Shown: one piece after another, positions 25,401 through 33,944 of the stretch
Layout of the letters: each line of letters starts with the position of its first letter
How positions within the stretch are numbered: the stretch's first letter is position 1
Assembly (NCBI RefSeq): GCF_006636205.1
Contig: NZ_VIGB01000003.1
Location: forward strand, 6,140,501-6,204,500
Length of the DNA: 64,000 nucleotides
Origin: Kitasatospora acidiphila
Lineage (GTDB): Bacteria > Actinomycetota > Actinomycetes > Streptomycetales > Streptomycetaceae
Direction of reading: 5' to 3'
Notes under the pieces: model-generated
The model's input: the letters and a program-made list of their open reading frames with translations, nothing else
Told to the model about the DNA's origin: nothing
The model's database searches: none
Program-made: the position numbers and the translations under genes

Positions 25401-26655
25401 GTCGGCGGCGCCGATCCTGGACGAGCTGGTCAAGCAGCTCAAGGCCGGGCACACCCAGGTCGCCGACGAGCTCCAGTCGATCGTGGCGGAGTCCACCGCC
25501 CGCTCCCAGGCCACCTACCAGGCCGGGCTGGAGCAGCTGCCCGCGATCGCCGCCAAGTACGGCGCCGACACCGCCCGCGCCTGGGCCACGGCGGCCGAGA
25601 CCAACGACGTCGCAGCCTTCGGCAAGGTCCTCCAGCAGATGGCGGTCGCCGACATGGCCAACGCGGTCAAGATGGGCACCGACGCCTCCCGCCAGCAGAT
25701 GGCCATCGGCTTGGACCTGGTCACCCAGGTCGCCGGCGCCAAGGGCCTCGACTCCGCGCAGGCCTTCGCCGACGCCCTGCTCGCCGGGGACATCAACCGG
25801 GCGATGACCACGCTGGCCACGATCTGGGGCGCCGACCAGCCGATCAGCCCGCCCGACCTGAGCGCCGTCATCGCCGCGTTCGGCACCGCCGGGTCCCAGG
25901 CCAAGGACCAGTGGTCCGCGATGCTCCAGCTGATCGAGCAGGTCTCCAAGGAGCGCGGCCAGGCCACCGCCCAGGCCCTCACCAAGGCGCTGCTTTCCGG
26001 CGACATGGGCGCCGTGCAGGCTGAACTCGACAAGATCGGCGCCTCCGTGCGCGCTATCCCCGGCCAGAAGACCATCACCGTGTCCGTGGACGCGCCAAGC
26101 TCAGTGAACATCCCGATCTACCTCCAGCAGCAGAGCAAGAACGAGAAGGAGATGGAGCGCCTCGGTCGGGAAGCCAACGGCGGTGTGCTGTCCTTCTACG
26201 CCCAAGGCGGCATCCGGCGCGAAGAGCACGTCGCGCAGATCGCCCCGGCCGGGGCCTGGCGGGTCTGGGCCGAGCCGGAGACCGCCGGCGAGGCGTACAT
26301 CCCGCTCGCAGCTGGCAAGCGGGCTCGCTCCAGGCAGATCCTCCAGGAAGTCGCCCATCGGTTCGGCGGCCAGGTTGTATACGGCCTCGCGGCAGGGCGC
26401 CAGTTCGCCGACGGCGGCATCCTCACCTCGACGGCCGCACCGCCGCGCACGTTGGCCGCCACCCAACGGGTCATCAAGCTCGTCCCGGCCCAGCCGCCGG
26501 GCCGAACCGTTGTGATCGTCCAATCACCCGAACAGGCACGGCCGTTGATCGGCTCGATGCCGATCACCATCACCGGTGGCGGCGACCGGCCCGAAGCGTT
26601 CGCCGACGCCGTGATGCGCCGAGTACGCCACCTCCAGCGCGGAGGCCGCGCATGA
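22495..26655 (+). CDS. phage tail tape measure protein
   Basis: A 1386-aa protein, the longest in the window. I prefer GTG 22495 (AAGGAG eight bases upstream) over GTG 22486, which overlaps the Shine-Dalgarno sequence. Residues ~1-240 are extremely Ala-rich coiled coil. A hydrophobic helix (LLIGAILAAGIAQSV) follows, then the TP901-type core (ISEQITPRNLG, SKELPQSARQLAEGLYQV, TALNMLMTRLMRPT). A second hydrophobic region lies near residue 640. The length sets the tail at roughly 200 nm by the usual 1.5 angstrom per residue rule. The C-terminus overlaps the next gene. Confidence 0.92.
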   Translation: MAGAYTLYVQLQAGLSGLTNGLRGGAQQLRAFDGQLGATRAALERVEAAAERLGRAQVSAAAEAARAQTTVREAVERTAAAETAAAAAGERAGRAQAVAASAAARAQAEQTAAVEATARALRAQELAATMAARAQQTTGAGALAAQRTAEAAAASAARAGEAQAAQAVRAAAAQETAARAARLAESTSASATAAAVAATQARTAQAATEEQAARRTATATAQVTAAEREAAAATQAANAARTASYAKSGLLIGAILAAGIAQSVALQREMANVLTISEQITPRNLGVYTEQIIAMSKELPQSARQLAEGLYQVVSTGFDGAQAMEILHVAAKGASAGLTTTEVSARALLGVLKAYGLPASQASDVMDVMFQIVNKGVVSFAELAQQLGDVVPMAAAAGVKFDDLGAALAGITLAGIPAAESATALNMLMTRLMRPTRELTDLMHDLGYESAASAVQQDGLYVVIQKVNAATKGSAEQTVQLFKDIRAVRAVLALAAADGKNYSDAYQAIAIATERAGATQKAYALQANTVAGQWDLARNRAAALGMDISRLLLPVLQELTADTSAVIGAIGDLPAPVKDLAGVLIALAAAGMLTRSALSVVSSQLTAFRAATAEAAAGGSVLPVILRGASLAVTGLSSVLALGVLGYAAYSASKQHAKQVTDDLAAALRREREEHEQGAGLRALAESLSGSDDLKKLQAAGLAFNEIVDGLVNGGDKLSQLKDRLDVGKLASWNKDLMAYDPSYDKAKEILDQRRKTWSDAVRKDAELADAMNIISAKVNNAVQTSAKAWNLDMLVPHGKNGEAQYTDQMKAMAKAIGDVVSPTTAWKDAQDKAASSTRAGALSVDLAKTSIGEYIDKLADQHKTTQQFQQDLQELRERGYGQLAEHFAQLGDASAGMASQLVENLRQGKAGAAEQLTGLVQVTKAKLDDYMAELRTQLQAQRDWQHNLSELALAGYSDLTAHFADLGQSAAPILDELVKQLKAGHTQVADELQSIVAESTARSQATYQAGLEQLPAIAAKYGADTARAWATAAETNDVAAFGKVLQQMAVADMANAVKMGTDASRQQMAIGLDLVTQVAGAKGLDSAQAFADALLAGDINRAMTTLATIWGADQPISPPDLSAVIAAFGTAGSQAKDQWSAMLQLIEQVSKERGQATAQALTKALLSGDMGAVQAELDKIGASVRAIPGQKTITVSVDAPSSVNIPIYLQQQSKNEKEMERLGREANGGVLSFYAQGGIRREEHVAQIAPAGAWRVWAEPETAGEAYIPLAAGKRARSRQILQEVAHRFGGQVVYGLAAGRQFADGGILTSTAAPPRTLAATQRVIKLVPAQPPGRTVVIVQSPEQARPLIGSMPITITGGGDRPEAFADAVMRRVRHLQRGGRA

Positions 26656-27548
26656 CCAACACCCCGCTCGCGGACTGGCAGTTCGACCTGGCCGGCCTGG
26701 TGATCGGCCACGGCACCGACATCCCGGTCTCCGACATCGAGCAACAGACGGAACAGCGCACTGCCGACGTACCGATCCCCGGCGAGGACGGCACCTTCCC
26801 CGGCCGCGACCTCCTCGGCAGCCGCACCCTGCGCATCGAGGCCGGCATCCGCACCCCGGGCGACCCCGAGGCCGCGCTCGCCCTCCTGGCCCGCCTGGAG
26901 CAGACCGCCGCCGACCCGGCCGTGCGAACCACAGCCGGCTCCACCGCGGTGCTGCGGGCCAAGCGGCCCGGCCAGGGCGTGCGCCGCCTGGTCGGCAGAG
27001 TCCGCCGCGCCGGAGCGGTCAGCATGGCCCGCGCCGTGCACGGCTGGATCCCCGTGGAGATCGAGTTCACCGCCACCGACCCGGCCTGGCAGGCCGACGA
27101 CCTGTCCGGCCTCACCGTCGGACTCGACCCCGGCGCCCAGCTCGGCCAGGGCTTCACGGCGCCGCTGCGCGCCCCGATCACGACCGGCGTCGCCACACCG
27201 GAGGCCCGGCCCGGCTGGGCCACCAACCGGGGAGACCGGGCGGCGTGGCCGAGCCTGCGGATCACCGGGCCGGTCGTCAACCCCAGCGTGTGGGTGGTAG
27301 AGACCGGCCAGCGCCTCGACCTGGCCATCACCCTCGCCGTGGGCGAGTACCTGGACATCGAGACCGCCCCCGGCACCCGGTGGCTGATGCTCAACGGCCG
27401 CTCCTACGCCGCCGGAGCCCTGCGGTCCGGGCGCCTGGACCGCCTCACCCTCCCACCGGGGCGCAGCGAGATCCGCTGGACCGCGCTCGACTACAGCGGC
27501 ACCTCCCGTCTCGCCGTCACCTGGCGCGACACCTACAACAGCCTTTAA
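26652..27548 (+). CDS. phage distal tail protein (Dit-like)
   Basis: A 298-aa protein from ATG 26652, overlapping the tape measure stop. The pattern is that of siphovirus distal tail/minor tail proteins: an N-terminal beta domain with FPGRDLLGSRTLRIEAGIRT split across strands, IPVEIEFTATDPAW in the middle, and a C-terminal galectin-like part with GPVVNPSVWVV and WLMLNGRSY. It would form the hub below the tail tube. Position right after the tape measure supports the call. Confidence 0.8.
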   Translation: MTNTPLADWQFDLAGLVIGHGTDIPVSDIEQQTEQRTADVPIPGEDGTFPGRDLLGSRTLRIEAGIRTPGDPEAALALLARLEQTAADPAVRTTAGSTAVLRAKRPGQGVRRLVGRVRRAGAVSMARAVHGWIPVEIEFTATDPAWQADDLSGLTVGLDPGAQLGQGFTAPLRAPITTGVATPEARPGWATNRGDRAAWPSLRITGPVVNPSVWVVETGQRLDLAITLAVGEYLDIETAPGTRWLMLNGRSYAAGALRSGRLDRLTLPPGRSEIRWTALDYSGTSRLAVTWRDTYNSL

Positions 27549-27559
27549 GGAGACACGAG

Positions 27560-28489
27560 TTGACCCTGATCAATCCGCCGCTGATGGTCACCGGCGGCAT
27601 CCACCCCGCCAGGGCCATGCGGATGATGATCCGTGACCTGTCCCGGGGCTCCCAAGGCATCACCGAGGGCGGCGACTTGAAAGTCAGCGCCCTCACCACG
27701 CCCGGCCCCGGGGTGCGGGTCGGGCCAGGCAGTGCGGTGATCCGCGGCGCCGCGTGGGGCCAGGGCTCCTACACCCAGGCCAACGCGGGCGACACCGTCG
27801 TGCCGATCGCCCCGACCAGCGCCAGGGACCGCATCGACCTGATCGTCCTGCGGATCGAGGACCCCGAGTACGAGGGCAACCGCGACCCCGCGAAGGACGA
27901 CATCGGCTACATCCAGGTCATCTCCGACGTGTCCCGCGGCGCGCTCACCGTCCCGCCCGGCATGACCGCCATCCCGCTGGCCTGGGTCTGGCAGCCGCCG
28001 AACTGCCAGACCGTCACCAGCAACATGATCAACGACCTGCGGCAGCTGGCGAACCCGCGCCGGGACCGGCGCCTCCAGACGATCACCTCGTTCACGCCCT
28101 CGGAACTGCCTGCCCAGTCAGGAGTCTGGCAGTCGAACTGGCCACCCAACGCGGCCATCACCATCGACGTGCCGCCGTGGGCCACACTCGCCCACTTCGT
28201 CACGACCCTCACCGGTCTGCGAGTGTGGGGCGAGACCTACATCGGATTTCGGAACCTCTACGGCGGCAACCCGCTGACCGAGTTCAAGGTCGACACCGAC
28301 ACCATCACCAGCGCCTCTCGCGTGAGCCAGGTCTGCGCAGACGTCGTGTTCGTCCAACCCGCCCATCGCGGCACAAGGCAGGAACTGCGCCTCCAGGCAG
28401 GTCGGTACCTCGACATCAAGGGCGGCTGCAACGTGGACGGCGCCACCGCCTTTGTCTTCGATGTCGAGTTCGTCGAAGGGGTGCGGTGA
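27560..28489 (+). CDS. phage tail-tip (baseplate) protein
   Basis: A 309-aa protein using TTG 27560 with AAGGAG at 27547-27552. The N-terminal third (PLMVTGGIHPARAMRMMI, GVRVGPGSAVIRG, DRIDLIVLRIEDPEYEGN) matches a common actinophage tail-tip family. The C-terminal third is beta-rich. It lies between the distal tail protein and the tail hub. The exact role is unknown. Confidence 0.7.
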   Translation: MTLINPPLMVTGGIHPARAMRMMIRDLSRGSQGITEGGDLKVSALTTPGPGVRVGPGSAVIRGAAWGQGSYTQANAGDTVVPIAPTSARDRIDLIVLRIEDPEYEGNRDPAKDDIGYIQVISDVSRGALTVPPGMTAIPLAWVWQPPNCQTVTSNMINDLRQLANPRRDRRLQTITSFTPSELPAQSGVWQSNWPPNAAITIDVPPWATLAHFVTTLTGLRVWGETYIGFRNLYGGNPLTEFKVDTDTITSASRVSQVCADVVFVQPAHRGTRQELRLQAGRYLDIKGGCNVDGATAFVFDVEFVEGVR

Positions 28490-28492
28490 CAC

Positions 28493-29578
28493 ATGCCCGG
28501 CGCCTACCGGTACTTCACCACCCACGCCGTCACCGGCGAGGTACTGAGCATCGACCTGCCGCTCGCCGACGTCGAGTTCGGCCCCGAGCTCAACGGTCCC
28601 GGTCGCTTCACCGGCACCCTGGCACCAGACCTGCCAGGCCTGGACGTCCGCCAACTGGACTCCGGGACCGTGCTGTTGTGGGCCGAGCGCGGCGAACAAC
28701 TGCTCTGGGGCGGCCTGGTGTGGCGCGCCGAACCCGACGAGGAGCGGTACCGGATCGAGGCCGCAGGGTTCTCCTCCTACCTCGGACGCCGCTTCGACCT
28801 GCACGGCAACCTCTCCGGCCGTGCACCGTACAAGGGCACGGACCCGTGCCAGGTGATCGCCGACGTGTGGGCATACTGCCAGGCGCAACCCGACGGCGAC
28901 CTCGCCGTGATCGTCGAGCAGCCACCCGGCGGCAGCCCAGGCCGACTCGGCACCACGGAGCAGCCCTACACCGTCAAGGAATGGGAAGCACCGAGCCTCG
29001 CAGCCGTCGTGCGCGACGCCGCAGGCGTGGACGGCGGACCGGAATGGACCGAGCGCGTCACCCGCACCCCGGACGGCCGCCTGGAGCGCCGTATCGTCCT
29101 GGACTCACCGCGCCTGGGCACTCGCCGCGCCGACCTGGTCTTCGCCACCGGAGTCAACATCATCGACAAACCGACCGCGGCAGCCGACGGCGACCAGTAC
29201 GCCCAGGTCCTCGTCGCGCTCGGCGCCGGCGACGGCAGCGCGAAAGTCCGCACCACCGACGCTATCCGTGACGGACGCCTACGCCTGGAAGCCGTCCTGG
29301 ATCGGCCCTCCATCACCGACCGCACCGCCCTGGCAGCCCTGGCCCGCACCGAGCGGATCCGCCGCTCCCAACTCGCCCAGGTCACCGAGATCACCGTGCA
29401 CGACCACCCAGCCGCGCCGATCGGCTCGTGGCAGGTAGGCGACGACGTGCGCGTGCAGATCCACGAGCCGCGGATCGACTTCGACGGCTGGCGACGCATC
29501 GTCGGCTGGACCCTCCAACCCGACCACGCCGGCCAGGAAACCGCCACCCTCCACCTTGCCAACGCCTACACCTCGTGA
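28493..29578 (+). CDS. phage minor tail / tail hub (Gp37-like) protein
   Basis: A 361-aa protein from ATG 28493. LADVEFGPELNGPGRFTGTL, LLWAERGEQLLWGGLVW, GFSSYLGRRF and the C-terminal IGSWQVGDDVRVQIHEP are typical of the Gp37/tail hub family in Streptomyces and Rhodococcus phages. It would join the distal tail protein to the receptor-binding part. The ribosome binding site is weak, but the gene follows its neighbour by 3 bp, so coupling is likely. Confidence 0.75.
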   Translation: MPGAYRYFTTHAVTGEVLSIDLPLADVEFGPELNGPGRFTGTLAPDLPGLDVRQLDSGTVLLWAERGEQLLWGGLVWRAEPDEERYRIEAAGFSSYLGRRFDLHGNLSGRAPYKGTDPCQVIADVWAYCQAQPDGDLAVIVEQPPGGSPGRLGTTEQPYTVKEWEAPSLAAVVRDAAGVDGGPEWTERVTRTPDGRLERRIVLDSPRLGTRRADLVFATGVNIIDKPTAAADGDQYAQVLVALGAGDGSAKVRTTDAIRDGRLRLEAVLDRPSITDRTALAALARTERIRRSQLAQVTEITVHDHPAAPIGSWQVGDDVRVQIHEPRIDFDGWRRIVGWTLQPDHAGQETATLHLANAYTS

Positions 29579-29590
29579 GGAGACCGAGAG

Positions 29591-31279
29591 TTGACCGATG
29601 CCATCACCCAACTCGCCCAGCGCATCGCCGCGCTGGAGACCGCCCTGCCCGAACTCTCCCGCTCTTCCAACCTGGCGCACAGCAGCATCGACGACGGTGC
29701 GCTGACCGTCATCTCCGACGGCACGGTGCGCGCCATCATCGGCCAGCAGTCCGACGGCACCACCGCCTTCAACGTCGTCAACGGACCCGTCCCGCCCACC
29801 CCCAGCGCCCCAACGGCGACTTCGATCCTCGGCGGTGTCCGTGTGACGTGGGACGGTCGCTTCACCGCCGGCCAGGTGTGCCCGCTCGACTTCGCCCGCA
29901 TCGAAGTCCACGCCGCCCCTGCCGCCGACTTCGTGCCGTCCTCGCAGAGCCTGATCAGCACGATCGAGTCGCCGCGAGGCGGCAGCGCCACCATCCCCAC
30001 CACCGTCCCGGTGCAGGTGGTGCTGGTGGCGCGCACCACCAGCGGGAAGGCATCCGCCACCTCCGGCACAGCCACGGCCGGCCCGGCGAAGGTGGTCGCC
30101 GACGAGGTGCTGCCCGGGATCATCGGCGAGCTGCAACTCGCCGACGACGCGGTCACCGCAGCGAAGGTGGCCACCGGCGCGATCGACGCCACAGCCATCG
30201 CCGACTTGGCCGTGACAGCCACCAAGCTCGGCCAGGCCGCCGTGATTGCAGGCAAGATCGCCGCCGACGCAGTCACCCCGGGCACCATCGCGGCCGGCGC
30301 CATCACTGCACGCGAGATCACCGCCGGCGCCGTCACCGCCACCAAGCTCGCCGCCGGTGCCGTCACCGCAGCCGCCCTGAGCGCCGACGCCGTCAATGGG
30401 CGCACCATCACCGGCGCAACCATCCAAGGCGGCACCGTGACTGGCAGTCAGGTCCGCACCGCCGCGACCGGCCGCCGCATCGAGATCACCCCCAGCGACC
30501 CGATCCGCGCCAGTCCCGGCGTCACCTTCTATAGCGGATCCGACACCGAACTCCAGCCCGGCCTGCTCTCCGCCACCAGCACCACAGGCACCATCACCAC
30601 CCCCGCACTCACCCTCCAAGCCCCCAGTATCGACAAGAGCAGCAGCTGGCTCTACCCCAGCGACGCCGCCTCCCTGCGCCTCACCTCCCGCTCGGGCAAC
30701 AACCGCTCCGACGGCACGTTCTCCCTCTCGGCCGCCGCGGGCATCAACGAGTTGGGCATCTGTACGGTTCGAGGCGTCGCACCCGGAGACCAAAGCCAGC
30801 CCGCCATGTTGACATTCGAGGTGCGCAACCCCGTTCCGACGGGCACCTCCGACTACCGCAACACCATCATCGACATCACCGGGCGACAGATGAAGATCGC
30901 GTTCAACGCGGTCGGGATTGTCCTGGACGAGCACGGGCTGCGCTACGACGACACCGGGTGGCAGCCCCTCGCCTTCGCCAACGGCTGGACGAGTCTGCCC
31001 GGTTGGCGGGCAGTGGAGTACCGCCGCACACCCGACGGCATGGCGCACCTGCGGGGTATCGGCAAGACCCCGGCCAGCTTCACCAGCGGGCGCATCGGAA
31101 CCATCACCGACCCCAACTGCCGTCCTAAGGCCCCAGAAGTCATTCCTGTCGCCAACGACAACAGCTCCAAGTGCTGCATCTTCATCTACCCCGAGGGCGG
31201 AGTTGACCTGTCGAGCAACGCCGGTTGGCCCGGCAGCTGGGTGTCTTTCGGCTACAGCCGTTGGTCAGTTACCGGCTAG
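29591..31279 (+). CDS. phage tail fibre / receptor-binding protein
   Basis: A 562-aa protein using TTG 29591 after GTGAGGAGACC. Residues ~170-270 are a repetitive Ala/Thr-rich stretch of DDAVTAAKVATGAI, GAVTATKLAAGAV type, a short-repeat fibre shaft seen in many tail fibres. An N-terminal coiled coil (ITQLAQRIAALETAL) probably trimerises it. The C-terminal 200 residues (WTSLPGWRAVEYRRTPDGM, HLRGIG) form a tip domain with the usual fibre-head signature. It is the last structural gene and likely decides host binding. Confidence 0.8.
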   Translation: MTDAITQLAQRIAALETALPELSRSSNLAHSSIDDGALTVISDGTVRAIIGQQSDGTTAFNVVNGPVPPTPSAPTATSILGGVRVTWDGRFTAGQVCPLDFARIEVHAAPAADFVPSSQSLISTIESPRGGSATIPTTVPVQVVLVARTTSGKASATSGTATAGPAKVVADEVLPGIIGELQLADDAVTAAKVATGAIDATAIADLAVTATKLGQAAVIAGKIAADAVTPGTIAAGAITAREITAGAVTATKLAAGAVTAAALSADAVNGRTITGATIQGGTVTGSQVRTAATGRRIEITPSDPIRASPGVTFYSGSDTELQPGLLSATSTTGTITTPALTLQAPSIDKSSSWLYPSDAASLRLTSRSGNNRSDGTFSLSAAAGINELGICTVRGVAPGDQSQPAMLTFEVRNPVPTGTSDYRNTIIDITGRQMKIAFNAVGIVLDEHGLRYDDTGWQPLAFANGWTSLPGWRAVEYRRTPDGMAHLRGIGKTPASFTSGRIGTITDPNCRPKAPEVIPVANDNSSKCCIFIYPEGGVDLSSNAGWPGSWVSFGYSRWSVTG

Positions 31280-31297
31280 ATGAACAAAGAAATGCTC

Positions 31298-32242
31298 TTA
31301 AGAACTCTGCTTGTATCTCCGCACCACATCATCAAGCAAGGATCGTTGGGACTGTGCCACGGCGATCAACTCGCGATTGACTTTTTCTAGAGCATTTTGA
31401 GCAGTCCGTTCGTCCTCAGTTTCTCGCTTTTGAATCGCTTCGGAGTATTTATGCTCAAATTCCCGAAGATGAGAAACTATTTGCTCATGAGTTCGGACGA
31501 TTGACGGATCGGGAGGAGGGTCAGTGCGCTTAAGCTCTCCGAGTAGTTCATGAAATCTCGAAGCAAACTCAATATATTCACGACTGGATTGCGGGTATGC
31601 GTTCTGGACTTCCTGGCTCACGCTATTCAGTAGCTTGGAGACGCTCTCGTAATATCTGACTAGTGAATCCTTCTGTTGACTTTTCTCCTGCTCCGACTGC
31701 ATTGCTTCCCTGAGGCCCAGGGCTCCGAATGCACCTATGGCTAGTAGTCCACCTATACGTTTCGCTCTTTTTGCCTTTTCGCCCAGATCGTGTTCTTGTG
31801 CCCATTGGCGGGCATTCTGAGTAAGGTGACGAGCATTCTTGTTAAATTGGAGTGACAGCTTCTTTTGTTCTGATTCGGGCGCCCCGGAAAGGTTCTTGCT
31901 GTCCTGGTCGGAGACGTTGCGAACTGCTGTTATAAGGGCGGAAAAGTCACCCTTCTGTGCATTTACAAATAGCCAGTCATCTGAGTGTGGAAGACTTGCG
32001 ACAGGATCGCCGAAGTCCTCTGCTGGTGATACAGAGACACCTAGTATCGGGCGATTGCTGGCGCGAGCTTTTTCGACCTTGGCCCAAGTGTCTACCAGTT
32101 TTGTCGGTTCGGGATCCCCAGACACCAACGCCACGAAGACGTCGCCCTCCTCGGACACCAAGCTGTGGCCTACCTCAGCCAGCTCCATCCGTACACGCTC
32201 TGTGAGTTCAGGGGACTCTGTGGAAGCGATTGCGATCCTCAT
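31298..32242 (-). CDS. TIR/Rossmann-like membrane protein, putative defence partner
   Basis: A 314-aa protein in clearly lower-GC DNA. The first ~110 residues form an alpha/beta domain (MRIAIAST, GDVFVALVSGDP, ASNRPILGVSVS, DDWLFVN) resembling TIR-like or nucleotide-binding folds. Then come a basic helix, a hydrophobic segment (IGGLLAIGAFGALGL, ~169-183) and a long coiled coil to the end. It is divergent from a TIR-like gene and lies between tail fibre and lysis genes, a common place for phage-borne defence cargo. Function is inferred. Confidence 0.5.
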   Translation of the reverse strand: MRIAIASTESPELTERVRMELAEVGHSLVSEEGDVFVALVSGDPEPTKLVDTWAKVEKARASNRPILGVSVSPAEDFGDPVASLPHSDDWLFVNAQKGDFSALITAVRNVSDQDSKNLSGAPESEQKKLSLQFNKNARHLTQNARQWAQEHDLGEKAKRAKRIGGLLAIGAFGALGLREAMQSEQEKSQQKDSLVRYYESVSKLLNSVSQEVQNAYPQSSREYIEFASRFHELLGELKRTDPPPDPSIVRTHEQIVSHLREFEHKYSEAIQKRETEDERTAQNALEKVNRELIAVAQSQRSLLDDVVRRYKQSS

Positions 32243-32427
32243 CAGCTACCCGCCCTTGTGTGCTGGCCTGTCACACTGCTACCAATCATTGCCGCGCTTA
32301 TGAGGTTTTGCAACTGGCGGCTACATTAGGCTTGTTGCACCCGAAATAGTTGCGGGGGCAACGAAAATGCCCTTCAATCGATATCGGACAGCTTGCGATC
32401 ATGGGTGCACCCAGATAGATTCCAAGC

Positions 32428-33147
32428 ATGAAGGAAAGTGAGCGACTTTTGGTGATATTGCCTGCGGCAGATCGGTTTGTCCAAATGTCGGAAGGGGAGG
32501 CGCGTGCAGTGCTTTCCTATCTGGGGTTTGAGAACCCTCAGGATTCGCTATTTTGGGTATATTCCGAAGAGGTCAAAAAGGGCATCTGGCTACGATTCCT
32601 GAGAGATGCATCGGATGAAGCTATAAGTCGACTAAGGGAGTTTCTTGGCATCGAAATCGGGGCGACAGAAAGCACTCGAACGAAGGTGGACGATCGCGAG
32701 AAGTTGAGTGACCCGATCTTTGTAGTGCACGGCCATGATTCTGCACTTCTCTATGAAGTCCTACGACTCCTTGAGCGCACTACCCAGCGCGAAGTAGTCG
32801 TTTTGCGTGAACAGCTGGATCATGGAAGAACCGTCCTGGAGAAGCTTGAAGATCACACGACTGGAATTGCCTATGCTGTAGTGCTGCTCACGGGGGATGA
32901 TTTGGGTCAAGTTAAGTCTGGCGGCGACCTGAGGCCACGGGCTCGTCAAAATGTAGTCTTTGAGCTTGGATATTTATTTGGGAAGCTGGGACGTAAGTAC
33001 ATCGCGGTAATTTACGAGGATGGCGTCGAATTGCCATCGGACATTACTGGCCTGGTGTACATCTCTCGTGCGAGTCAATGGAAATTGCGCCTTGCGCATG
33101 AGGTTGGTGCATCAGGAATCGAGGTCGATTATCGCCAGATTGTGTGA
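32428..33147 (+). CDS. TIR-like nucleotide-binding protein (CAP12/Pycsar-type)
   Basis: A 239-aa protein from ATG 32428. The C-terminal ~150 residues match the TIR-like family described as predicted nucleotide-binding proteins (PF10137, CAP12/PycTIR): IFVVHGHDSAL, LREQLDHGRTVLEKLE, AYAVVLLTGDD, RARQNVVFELGYLFGKLGR and IYEDGVELPSDITGLVYI are split strand by strand. Such domains cleave NAD+ when activated in CBASS/Pycsar defence. The N-terminal 90 residues are a separate helical domain. No cyclase gene lies next to it, so its trigger is unknown. Low GC suggests separate acquisition. Confidence 0.8.
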   Translation: MKESERLLVILPAADRFVQMSEGEARAVLSYLGFENPQDSLFWVYSEEVKKGIWLRFLRDASDEAISRLREFLGIEIGATESTRTKVDDREKLSDPIFVVHGHDSALLYEVLRLLERTTQREVVVLREQLDHGRTVLEKLEDHTTGIAYAVVLLTGDDLGQVKSGGDLRPRARQNVVFELGYLFGKLGRKYIAVIYEDGVELPSDITGLVYISRASQWKLRLAHEVGASGIEVDYRQIV

Positions 33148-33527
33148 ATATTTCTGGTGCTCACGGGCGTACGGAGATGTGGGTTAGTCACGCGCCGGTT
33201 GAGCGATTTTGGCTTGCCGCGGCGCCGCAAGTTCGTATGTCGGGCAGTGTGCGGACTTGCCGCTCGCATCCGTACTATCGGTTTCTAGCCGATCTGGTCC
33301 CGCAGATGCTGGCGTGCGCTGGCGTCACGACTGCCCGATTTCGTGGCTCGAAGGCAACCCGAGCTCCAGCGCCGCCTCAGTGCTCTCACCCACGGCCAGC
33401 ATTCCTCTTCCATGCTTCGGCCGCTGTCAGGGGAACAGCAACTAACATATCCAGCCCAGTTCAATAGCGTACGACGGATCTGCCGTAGGATGGTGTCCGG
33501 CGCGGGGGCGCTGTCCTGGAGAGCACG
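33148..33527. other. gene-free interval before the lysis genes
   Basis: No convincing coding frame occurs in these 380 bp. GC rises from the low-GC TIR gene back to the phage norm, so the right edge of the inserted defence cargo probably lies here. A promoter for the lysis genes is likely near 33460-33490 (TAGGAT about 45 bp before the next start), but no clear -35 box is seen. Confidence 0.35.
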
Positions 33528-33884
33528 ATGACCGCCCCCACCTCTGAGCCCACCCTGTGGGAACTGCAGCGTGCGCTCTCCCAGATCCGCCAGGACCAGC
33601 GCGACGGTATGGTCCAGCTCCGCGACGACCTACGCGCTGACATCGCCCTGCTGACTAACCGTCTGGAGCAGGTCGTCACCAAGGATGTCTACCAGGCGGA
33701 CCAACGAGCCACCGCGCAGCGGATCGAGGTTCTGGAGCGGGACCTGCGCGCGGAGATCCAAGACCGCGAGGACGATCAGGCCAAGGCGGCAGCCGCCCGT
33801 CGGTGGCTCGTCGGCGCCTTCATCGCTCCGATCGCCGTCACCGTCATGCAGATCTGGCTCATGTCCAAGGGGACCAGCCCGTAG
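33528..33884 (+). CDS. small phage coiled-coil membrane protein
   Basis: A 118-aa protein from ATG 33528 after GGAGAGCACG. Residues ~10-85 are heptad-rich coiled coil (TLWELQRALSQIRQ, ERDLRAEIQDRED); a single C-terminal transmembrane helix follows (LVGAFIAPIAVTVMQIWLM). Proteins of this plan are common beside actinophage endolysins, where they may be holin partners or spanin-like. No enzyme motif. Confidence 0.7.
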   Translation: MTAPTSEPTLWELQRALSQIRQDQRDGMVQLRDDLRADIALLTNRLEQVVTKDVYQADQRATAQRIEVLERDLRAEIQDREDDQAKAAAARRWLVGAFIAPIAVTVMQIWLMSKGTSP

Positions 33885-33944
33885 TCGAGTTGGCGCTACC
33901 ATCCACATCGAAGCAGGCGCGGGGGAGAAGCAGGACGCGCAGCT

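Noticed and set aside
29279-31048. A 589-codon minus-strand frame rich in Gly opposite the tail fibre gene
   Set aside because: It mirrors the repetitive Ala/Thr fibre shaft on the plus strand and has no independent support.
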